Assembly: GCA_946631805.1 (NCBI GenBank)
Contig: CAMPAJ010000130.1
Span: 1-5,416 of the forward strand
Origin: an uncultured Eggerthellaceae bacterium
GTDB lineage: Bacteria; Actinomycetota; Coriobacteriia; Coriobacteriales; Eggerthellaceae
Length of the DNA stretch: 5,416 bases
Reading direction: 5' to 3'
Position 1 is the stretch's first letter; each line of letters opens with the position of its first letter. Under the pieces are notes generated by a model, which was not told where the DNA came from, did no database searches, and saw only the letters and a list, made by a program, of their open reading frames with translations. This document shows, in pieces, positions 1-4,826 of the stretch. Position numbers and translations under genes: made by a program.

Positions 1-458
1 CGCCCGATAGCTTCACCGTCGAGGTGCGCAACGGCACCGATATCGCTGGCGCGGGGAAGACGACGGCCGAAGCGCTTGACGCCTTGGGATTCAGGATCGC
101 CGATGTGGGGAATGCGGAGCAGCAGGTCTACGACGAGACCCTCGTGATCTATCGGACCAAGAACACGCCTGCGCCCGAGGCCGCGCCTGCTTCGGATGGC
201 GAGGCCGACGGGGAAGGAGAAGAAGGCGAGGAGGAGCTGCAAGTCGCACAGCCTCAGCAAGAGCAGAGCCAGTCGAGCGCTTCTACGCCCGAGGAGCAAG
301 CTGCAGCAGCTGAAGCGGAGCGTGCGCTTGGCGAGTCTCGCGCCAAGGCCGTTATCGATGCGCTCGGCATGGGTCGTACCGTCGAGGGCGATATGTACTA
401 CTCGTTCACCGCTGACGTGCTTTTGATAATTGGTTACGATTACAAGCCTGTTTCCTAG
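1..458 (+). CDS. LytR_C-domain protein, 3' part (possible LCP-family cell-wall enzyme)
   Basis: The gene is cut by the left edge. The first full codon is at base 3 and 151 residues are visible before TAG at 456-458. Residues 5-50 begin VEVRNGT and continue through LDALGF to TLVIYRT, the usual first half of a LytR_C domain. Residues about 105-148 (ALGESRAKAVIDALG, then ADVLLIIGYDY) match its second half, so the domain ends the protein. In between, residues about 53-101 form a low-complexity linker rich in Glu, Gln, Ala and Ser. LytR_C domains are often found after the LytR-CpsA-Psr catalytic domain, which attaches glycopolymers to peptidoglycan outside the membrane, but they also occur alone. 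The upstream part is missing, so catalytic activity cannot be judged. The GTG at 24 lies inside the first conserved strand and is unlikely to be the true start. The next gene starts 67 nt downstream with no clear terminator between. Confidence 0.75.
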   Translation, partial: PDSFTVEVRNGTDIAGAGKTTAEALDALGFRIADVGNAEQQVYDETLVIYRTKNTPAPEAAPASDGEADGEGEEGEEELQVAQPQQEQSQSSASTPEEQAAAAEAERALGESRAKAVIDALGMGRTVEGDMYYSFTADVLLIIGYDYKPVS

Positions 459-486
459 AGAACGCAATCGTTTTGGCGACATCTGG

Positions 487-492
487 TAGAAT
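487..492 (+). promoter_or_regulatory. weak candidate -10 box upstream of the nifU-like gene
   Basis: TAGAAT matches the TATAAT consensus at five of six positions and lies about 34 nt upstream of the ATG at 526. No convincing -35 hexamer is found 16-18 nt upstream, so the nifU-like gene and lgt may instead be read through from the upstream gene. This is a low-confidence call. Confidence 0.25.
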
Positions 493-525
493 CTCGATGA
501 TACTAAACGAGAGAAGGAGAATCAC

Positions 526-762
526 ATGGTAGACAAGAACGATGTGGCGGCCGTGCTCGACCTCATTCGCCCGAGCCTGATTGCCGACGGTGGCGACGTG
601 AAGCTCATCGACGTCAAGGATGACGGCACCGTGACGGTGGAACTCACCGGCGCATGCAAGGGATGCCCGCTCTCGGAGCTCACGCTTGCGAACGGCATCG
701 AGCGCATCCTCAAGGAACGCGTGCCCGGCGTCGTGGCGGTCGTACCTGCCGATCAGGCATAA
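526..762 (+). CDS. NifU-like C-terminal-domain Fe-S scaffold protein
   Basis: This 78-residue protein consists of a single NifU C-terminal domain (Nfu type). It opens with a helix (VAAVLDLIRPSL), followed by ADGGDVKLIDV, a beta strand, and the signature CKGCP with the two ligand cysteines C44 and C47. A helix and a short strand, VVAVVP, end it. Proteins of this family bind a labile [4Fe-4S] cluster, usually between two subunits through the CxxC pair, and pass it to target apoproteins in the cytosol. There is no N-terminal IscU-type domain and no central ferredoxin domain, so this is a carrier of the general Nfu kind and not a nitrogenase NifU. The ATG is supported by AAGGAGA at 514-520, five nt upstream. 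lgt begins 26 nt after the stop, probably in the same transcript. Mrp, another Fe-S carrier, is encoded farther along on the opposite strand. Confidence 0.92.
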   Translation: MVDKNDVAAVLDLIRPSLIADGGDVKLIDVKDDGTVTVELTGACKGCPLSELTLANGIERILKERVPGVVAVVPADQA

Positions 763-788
763 GGCGTTGAGCGCCAAGAGATCAGAAC

Positions 789-1634
789 ATGCTTAACGAG
801 CTGTATCAATCATTGGACCCGGTGGCATTTGCTATCGGGCCCTTGTCTGTTAGGTGGTACGGGATTGCCTACGTGCTGGGCTTCCTGTTCGCCGGCTTGA
901 TCATGTGGCGCCTCGCAAAGCGCTGGCGTTTGGAGTTCAACGAGGACGCGCTTCTTACCATCATCTGCTGCGTTGTCGTGGGCGTCATCTTGGGAGCGCG
1001 CATAGGCTATTGCCTCGTGTACGGCAACGGCTACTACTTCTCGCATCCCCTCGAGCTCTTCGCGTTCAACCAAGGAGGCATGAGCTTTCATGGAGGGCTG
1101 GTCGGCGCACTCGTCGGAGGCGTCGTCGCGGCGCGCTTCACGGGGATACCGTATCTGACGTTGGCCGACATGGGGGCAATTGCCGCGCCGATCGGGCTGT
1201 TCTTCGGGCGCTGTGCCAATTTCATCAACGGCGAGCTGTGGGGCGCCGTGACGGACGGGCCCTGGGGCGTCGTTTTCGGCGGAACTGCGGGCATGTTGCC
1301 ACGTCATCCGTCACAGCTCTACGAGGCGCTGCTCGAAGGACTTGTGCTGTTCTGCCTATTGTTCGCGTTGTCGCGCAAAACGCCCCCGCGACCCCGCGGG
1401 ACGTTCATCGGCGTGTTCCTGGCATTGTACGGCGTGTTCAGGTTCCTCATCGAGTTCGTGAGGCAACCCGACGCGCAGATCGGGTACTTGTACGGCGACT
1501 GGCTGACGATGGGGCAGGTCTTATCCGTGCCGCTAATCGTCGTGGGCATAGCCGTTTTCGTATATGCAACGAAAAAGAGCCTTCCCCAATGCGGGATGCC
1601 AAAGCAAGGTGCATCTGGGAAATCGCGTACATAA
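789..1634 (+). CDS. lgt: Prolipoprotein diacylglyceryl transferase
   Basis: Lgt moves the diacylglyceryl group of phosphatidylglycerol to the lipobox cysteine of prolipoproteins, the first step of lipoprotein maturation in the cytoplasmic membrane. The 281-residue length is normal. The start is typical (DPVAFAIGPLSVRWYG at 10-25), followed by several hydrophobic segments. Family hallmarks are the HGG motif at 101-103 after GGMSF, the Lgt signature GRCANFINGE at 140-149 (with R141, N144, N147 and E149), HPSQLYEA at 173-180, and RFLIEFVRQPD at 218-228, whose R218 and E222 correspond by spacing to the essential Arg/Glu pair of the E. coli enzyme. The last membrane segment ends near 260, followed by a short basic tail with one cysteine (C268). 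The ribosome site is modest (AAGAG at 776-780, eight nt from ATG). The gene lies 26 nt after the nifU-like gene, probably in one operon. Confidence 0.97.
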   Translation: MLNELYQSLDPVAFAIGPLSVRWYGIAYVLGFLFAGLIMWRLAKRWRLEFNEDALLTIICCVVVGVILGARIGYCLVYGNGYYFSHPLELFAFNQGGMSFHGGLVGALVGGVVAARFTGIPYLTLADMGAIAAPIGLFFGRCANFINGELWGAVTDGPWGVVFGGTAGMLPRHPSQLYEALLEGLVLFCLLFALSRKTPPRPRGTFIGVFLALYGVFRFLIEFVRQPDAQIGYLYGDWLTMGQVLSVPLIVVGIAVFVYATKKSLPQCGMPKQGASGKSRT

Positions 1635-1758
1635 TTTGAAAAGGCACGCTGGTTCGCTCGCCTGCGCTTGCAATGTGTGCGTAAGTCGAAAAACGCCGAG
1701 CTACCTGCATGGGTAACGCGGGTCGATGGATGGGAAGTATCCTAATTGCGTATCGAAT
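1635..1758 (+). other. lgt 3' untranslated stretch, no gene seen
   Basis: About 124 nt separate the lgt stop from the terminator stem. No reading frame with a ribosome site, no tRNA-like fold and no recognisable motif was found. It is most simply a long 3' untranslated region of the lgt transcript. Open frames that cross it on either strand are continuations of frames that shadow neighbouring genes. Confidence 0.4.
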
Positions 1759-1795
1759 AGAAGAAGGGCGTCGAACTTGTCGGCGCCCTTCTTCT
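1759..1795 (+). terminator. strong rho-independent terminator for the lgt transcript, possibly bidirectional
   Basis: The arm at 1759-1774 pairs with 1780-1795 over 16 bp, including one G-T pair, and leaves a five-base loop (ACTTG). The stem is GC-rich near the loop (GGGCG/CGCCC) and is followed on the + strand by TATTTATAT. It lies between convergent genes, lgt on + and the 100-residue gene on - that ends at 1816. The minus-strand transcript would form the same stem, but its tail (ATTCGATACG) is poorer in T, so termination in that direction is likely but less certain. Confidence 0.85.
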
Positions 1796-1815
1796 TATTT
1801 ATATGTAGTTGTAGG

Positions 1816-2118
1816 TTATTCCGGCTTCACCGAAGCGTAGAAGTCGGCCTCGTCGAACAGGTCGAGGACCGATTTGTTCGCCTCGCCGAACGGAAGCGAC
1901 AGGAATTCGCTCAGCGTGGGCACGAGCTCACTGCAGTCGACGTAGTGGTCTTTCTCGTTCTTCTTCGACGTATCCTGTACGCGCCAATAACGGTCGTTGA
2001 CGTCGGTCAGATAATAGCTGGCACCGTTCACGTCCATGTATACGGAATGGTTCGCATGCAGGTACGTCTTGAGCTCGTCTGCGGAGATTTCGAGCTTCTC
2101 CTCGGCCTTCATTCCCAT
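1816..2118 (-). CDS. Small acidic protein of unknown function
   Basis: I do not recognise this 100-residue protein. It is strongly acidic (20 Asp/Glu against 10 Lys/Arg), with no signal peptide or membrane segment, so it is probably cytosolic. The N-terminal region (about 5-22) and the region from about 64 to 94 look helical. The middle, SVYMDVNGASYYLTDV and then RYWRVQD, is rich in Tyr, Trp and Val and looks like adjacent beta strands. There is one cysteine (C62), so a metal-binding cluster is unlikely. The start is favoured by a TAAGGGGG ribosome site on the minus strand (bases 2131-2124) five nt upstream. The second ATG, two codons later, would be 11 nt from that site. Good spacing, gene-like composition and a stem terminator just past its stop argue that it is real. 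It stands alone, convergent with lgt and separated from mrp by a hairpin. Confidence 0.75.
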   Translation of the reverse strand: MGMKAEEKLEISADELKTYLHANHSVYMDVNGASYYLTDVNDRYWRVQDTSKKNEKDHYVDCSELVPTLSEFLSLPFGEANKSVLDLFDEADFYASVKPE

Positions 2119-2156
2119 AGCGACCCCCTTAGGTCTAGGTTGGTTTAACTTGCTCC

Positions 2157-2162
2157 ATCATA
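2157..2162 (-). promoter_or_regulatory. candidate -10 box for the small acidic protein gene
   Basis: On the minus strand the hexamer reads TATGAT (five of six to consensus) and lies 38 nt upstream of the ATG. A TTGAAG sequence occurs farther upstream, but 20 nt away, which is longer than the usual 16-18. The call rests mostly on the -10 box and its position. Confidence 0.35.
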
Positions 2163-2305
2163 TCAATAAGCGCGCTTCTTGGCTTCAAGAATCGCCAATC
2201 GTACATGCATCTTTTGCAATCGGAAGAAAATGGTGTCCGAGTTACCGCATAGCCGTAACGTTTCCTGTCGTTATCGTCTTACTGCAGAGCAAGGAATCCC
2301 ATTTC

Positions 2306-2364
2306 CGAAAAGTCCACCCCCGAAGCCAAGGCTCTTACGAGATTGAGCAACGGGGGTGGTTTCG
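2306..2364 (-). terminator. long hairpin downstream of mrp, probable terminator
   Basis: CCACCCCCG at 2314-2322 is the exact reverse complement of CGGGGGTGG at 2351-2359. A further five pairs (CGAAA 2306-2310 with TTTCG 2360-2364) extend it across a three-base bulge. Read on the minus strand, the closing arm is followed by ACTTTTCGG, a short T run, about 40 nt after the mrp stop, where a terminator would be expected. The 28-nt loop is unusually long for a simple intrinsic terminator and contains a small GCTC/GAGC pairing, so another structured role is possible. Confidence 0.55.
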
Positions 2365-2399
2365 ATGCGTTTAGTAGTTGGTTAAATGCTTTTGCGCGC

Positions 2400-3254
2400 C
2401 TATTCGGTCTGGGCGTCCTTGCGAGCTGCAGCGGCCTCGATTTGCCCGATGATCGAATCAAGCGCTCCCTCGACGTCGTAGTCCTCGATTTTGCCGAGGT
2501 CGCACAGGCGAGCGAACGCCGGGTCGACGGGCAGCGTCGCAAACGCGGGAATTTGGTAGCGCTTGGCCACGACCTTGCCCTGCGGTTCGCCGAAGATCCA
2601 ATGCTCCTTGCCGCATTCGTCGCACTTGAAGTAGGCCATGTTCTCGACGAGGCCGAGCACCGAGACGTTCATGTCGTGCGCGAGGTTGACCGCCTTGCCC
2701 ACGATCATGGCCACGAGCTCCTGCGGGGCCGAAACCGAGATGATACCGTCGAGCTGGAACTGCTGCATGACCGTGAGGAACACGTCGGACGTTCCCGGAG
2801 GCATGTCCAGGAACAGGTAGTCCAAGTCCTCCCAGTTCGTCTCGTCGCGGAATTGGTTGAGGATGCCGGTGATGACCGGGCCGCGCCAGGCGACGGGCAT
2901 GTCGTCCTGCGGAAGCAGCAGGTTGACGGACATGACCTTGATGCCGCTTTCGGTGATGGCGGGGTTGATGCCGTCGGCATCGGCGGAAAGGCGGCCTTTG
3001 ATGCCGAACGTCTTGGGGATCGACGGGCCGGTGATGTCGGCGTCCAGGATGCCGACCTTGTAGCCCTTGCGGTTCATCTCGGCTGCGAGCAGGCTTGTGA
3101 CGAGCGACTTGCCGACGCCGCCCTTGCCCGAGACGACGCCGATGATGTGTTTGATGTTGACGCGTGCGGTGGGTTTAGGCGGTTCGGTGCGCGAACCGCA
3201 GCCCTCGACGCTGCAGCCGCTGCATGCGCCGCCGCAATCCAATTCGTCTGCCAT
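2400..3254 (-). CDS. mrp: Mrp/NBP35-family ATP-binding iron-sulfur carrier
   Basis: This 284-residue P-loop ATPase belongs to the Mrp/NBP35 (ApbC) branch of the SIMIBI class, which assembles and transfers [4Fe-4S] clusters to cytosolic apoproteins in an ATP-dependent way. The deviant Walker A GKGGVGKS is at 43-50 with both lysines (K44, K49). DADITGPSIP at 71-80 is the family switch region, LFLDMPPGTSD at 147-157 contains the Walker B aspartate D150, and ENMAYFKCDECG at 204-215 holds the C-terminal CxxC (C211, C214) that bridges a cluster in the dimer. The N-terminus has an extra cysteine group, C7, C11, C14 and C19, like the N-terminal cluster site of NBP35-type proteins but with shorter spacing. 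There is no N-terminal DUF59 (MIP18) domain. The start is supported by AGAGAGG on the minus strand at 3270-3264, nine nt upstream. It is divergent from the amidohydrolase gene. Confidence 0.95.
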   Translation of the reverse strand: MADELDCGGACSGCSVEGCGSRTEPPKPTARVNIKHIIGVVSGKGGVGKSLVTSLLAAEMNRKGYKVGILDADITGPSIPKTFGIKGRLSADADGINPAITESGIKVMSVNLLLPQDDMPVAWRGPVITGILNQFRDETNWEDLDYLFLDMPPGTSDVFLTVMQQFQLDGIISVSAPQELVAMIVGKAVNLAHDMNVSVLGLVENMAYFKCDECGKEHWIFGEPQGKVVAKRYQIPAFATLPVDPAFARLCDLGKIEDYDVEGALDSIIGQIEAAAARKDAQTE

Positions 3255-3292
3255 GGTATGGTTCCTCTCTCGTGTTTTTTTGAACGTTGCGC

Positions 3293-3301
3293 ATCATAGC
3301 A
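3293..3301 (-). promoter_or_regulatory. extended -10 promoter element for mrp
   Basis: On the minus strand this reads TGCTATGAT, an extended -10 (TGn followed by a five-of-six match to TATAAT). It is 39 nt upstream of the mrp ATG, which gives a leader of roughly 30 nt. No clear -35 hexamer sits 17 nt upstream, which is usual for extended -10 promoters. Confidence 0.5.
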
Positions 3302-3328
3302 CAGGGCATTGCGCTCGGCATACTCGTT

Positions 3329-3387
3329 TGCCGATTACGGTCTGCCAATAACGGTATACTTACGGTTGCTTCATTACGTTTGCTTCA
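3329..3387. repeat. two pairs of 14-bp direct repeats between divergent promoters (candidate operator)
   Basis: Pair A: TGCCGATTACGGTC (3329-3342) and TGCCAATAACGGTA (3343-3356), which differ at three of 14 positions. Pair B: TTACGGTTGCTTCA (3360-3373) and TTACGTTTGCTTCA (3374-3387), which differ at one. All four contain a TWACGK core, at 3335, 3349, 3360 and 3374, so the core spacings are 14, 11 and 14. The array lies between the mrp -10 and the amidohydrolase -10. The repeats are visible in the sequence. A role as binding sites for a regulator of one or both genes is inferred from position. Confidence 0.6.
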
Positions 3388-3423
3388 TATATGTGTAAGG
3401 CGCTACAAAATAGGACTAAGTCA

Positions 3424-3429
3424 TATAAT
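3424..3429 (+). promoter_or_regulatory. consensus -10 box for the amidohydrolase gene
   Basis: A perfect TATAAT lies 34 nt upstream of the ATG at 3464 in a locally AT-rich stretch. No recognisable -35 hexamer occurs 16-18 nt upstream (the bases there read CGCTAC), which would fit a promoter that depends on an activator. A second -10-like hexamer, TATACT at 3355-3360, lies within the repeat cluster and is less well placed. Confidence 0.5.
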
Positions 3430-3463
3430 GGATTTGGTGAATTATTAGAGCGAAGGAGACGAA

Positions 3464-4777
3464 ATGCTTTTCAAGGATATAGCTATTATCGACGAGAATC
3501 TCGATTACCAGCAGAACAAGTGGGTTGGCGTGCTCGACGGCGCAATCGATTACATCGGGGATACGGAGCCTGCCGAAAGCGCGAAGTACGGCGAGGTGTA
3601 TGACGGCGCGGGAAGGCTTCTCATGCCGGCGATGTACAATGCGCATTCCCATGCTCCGATGACCCTTCTGCGCGGTTATGCGGAAAACCTTCCCCTGCAG
3701 GCGTGGCTCGAGCAGAAATGCTGGCCGTTCGAGGGCAAGATGACCGGCGAGGATAATTATTGGGCCACGCTCTTGTCGTGTGCGGAAATGGCGCGTTACG
3801 GCACAGTCAGCTTCTCGGACATGTACTATCACACGCCCGAACGCGCCCGTGCGGTGGACGAGGCGGGCATGAAGGCGAACCTGTGCACGTCTCCGCTCGC
3901 ATTCGAGCCCAAGCCCATTCAGGAATACCCGGTATTCCAAGAGATGGAGGACGGCATCAAGAACGTGGACGGCATGGGAGAAGGCCGCATCAAGTTCGAA
4001 GGCTGCATCCATGCCGAATACACGAATAACGACGTTACGGCTAAAAGCGTGTTCGACTGGGCGAAGGAGCGCGGCACGCGCCTGCACATCCATGTGTCCG
4101 AGACGCAGTTCGAGGTCACGGGTTGCCAGGAGCGTCACAATGGGATGTCGCCAGTCCAGTGGCTCGAATCGCTGGGCGCCCTGGACGTGCCGCTCGTTGC
4201 CGCGCATTGCGTGTACGTCGACGAGGACGATATCGCCATCCTGGCCAAGCATGGCGCGACCGTAGCGCACAATCCCGCCTCGAACATGAAGCTCTCGAGC
4301 GGTTTTGCGCCCATTGCTAAGATGCTCGACGCCGGCGTAAACGTCGCGCTCGGCACCGATGGCATGGCGTCCAACAACAATCATGACATGTTCCAGGATA
4401 TGTACCTTATGGCCATGCTGCCCAAGGGCTACGAGCTCGACCCGACGCTCGTTACTCCCAAGCAGGTGGTCAACGCCGCCACGCGTGCCGGCGCGATTGC
4501 GCAGGGGCGCGAGGATTGCGGTCTTCTGAAGGAAGGCTATCGGGCGGATCTGTGCGTACTCGACATCACGGGACCGTCGTGGTGCCCGATAAACGACATG
4601 CTCACAAACGTCGTATATGCCGGCCATGGCTCCGACGTCGTGCTCACCATGTGCGATGGTCGCGTGGTCTACCGCGACGGCGCGTGGCCCACTATCGACA
4701 TCGAGCGCGTGAAGGCCGAGGTCGTCGAGCGCACGCAGCGCATCCAGGCGGAGCTTGCGGCTGAGGCGCAGGCGTAA
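3464..4777 (+). CDS. Metal-dependent amidohydrolase, SsnA/MtaD-like deaminase family
   Basis: This 437-residue cytosolic enzyme belongs to the TRZ/ATZ-like branch of the amidohydrolase superfamily, whose members mostly deaminate or dechlorinate nitrogen heterocycles and nucleosides using one Zn or Fe ion. The metal site is complete: NAHSHAPMTLLRG at 59-71 (H61, H63), HIHVSET at 208-214 (H210 ligand, E213 catalytic), AAHCVYVD at 246-253 (H248) and GTDGMASNN at 297-305 (D299). E90 and H183 match substrate-site residues of the S-adenosylhomocysteine/methylthioadenosine deaminases, as does NPASNMKLSSG at 270-280. However, there is no arginine between residues 130 and 174, where the SAH deaminases hold their carboxylate-binding arginines, so the substrate is open. 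AAGGAG at 3453-3458, five nt from ATG, fixes the start. It is divergent from mrp and followed after 49 nt by the peptidase gene. Confidence 0.9.
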   Translation: MLFKDIAIIDENLDYQQNKWVGVLDGAIDYIGDTEPAESAKYGEVYDGAGRLLMPAMYNAHSHAPMTLLRGYAENLPLQAWLEQKCWPFEGKMTGEDNYWATLLSCAEMARYGTVSFSDMYYHTPERARAVDEAGMKANLCTSPLAFEPKPIQEYPVFQEMEDGIKNVDGMGEGRIKFEGCIHAEYTNNDVTAKSVFDWAKERGTRLHIHVSETQFEVTGCQERHNGMSPVQWLESLGALDVPLVAAHCVYVDEDDIAILAKHGATVAHNPASNMKLSSGFAPIAKMLDAGVNVALGTDGMASNNNHDMFQDMYLMAMLPKGYELDPTLVTPKQVVNAATRAGAIAQGREDCGLLKEGYRADLCVLDITGPSWCPINDMLTNVVYAGHGSDVVLTMCDGRVVYRDGAWPTIDIERVKAEVVERTQRIQAELAAEAQA

Positions 4778-4826
4778 ACCGCGCTATTCTGGCCATTGCA
4801 AAGATAGGTGTGGATTGGAGTTTCTG

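Larger units (their letters stand above)
2119..2399. other. 281-nt intergenic region, no gene supported
   Basis: It contains the leader and probable promoter of the small acidic protein gene, a minor 6-bp hairpin (2176-2181 with 2186-2191, loop GCTT), and the larger hairpin at 2306-2364. Frames that stay open through it on both strands are extensions of frames shadowing mrp or the acidic-protein gene and have no ribosome site. No tRNA-like fold was seen. Confidence 0.5.

Noticed and set aside
526..762. Nitrogen-fixation role for the NifU-like protein
   Set aside because: Only the C-terminal Nfu domain is present, and no nif genes are in the window. Such proteins are general Fe-S carriers.
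854..1639. 261-codon + strand frame overlapping lgt
   Set aside because: It is out of frame with lgt, extremely Arg-rich, and lacks any family motif.
1726..2374. Two + strand open frames (1726-2148 and 2036-2374) across the orphan gene and intergenic region
   Set aside because: They lack ribosome sites. The first runs across the terminator stem at 1759-1795 and lies antisense to the better-supported 100-residue gene.
1635..2399. tRNA, riboswitch or other RNA gene in the non-coding stretches
   Set aside because: No cloverleaf with a T-arm consensus and no recognised aptamer core was found by eye. Only terminator-like hairpins are supported.
2343..3299. 318-codon open frame antisense to mrp
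   Set aside because: It is a shadow of mrp: Asp/Ala/Val/Arg-rich, no domain signature, no ribosome site. mrp itself is unambiguous.
3329..3388. CRISPR array
   Set aside because: The units are only 14 bp, essentially without spacers, and number four.
3416..4627. 403-codon open frame antisense to the amidohydrolase
   Set aside because: It has no ribosome site and an Arg/His/Val-rich composition typical of the reverse frame of GC-rich coding sequence. The sense frame has a complete set of catalytic motifs.
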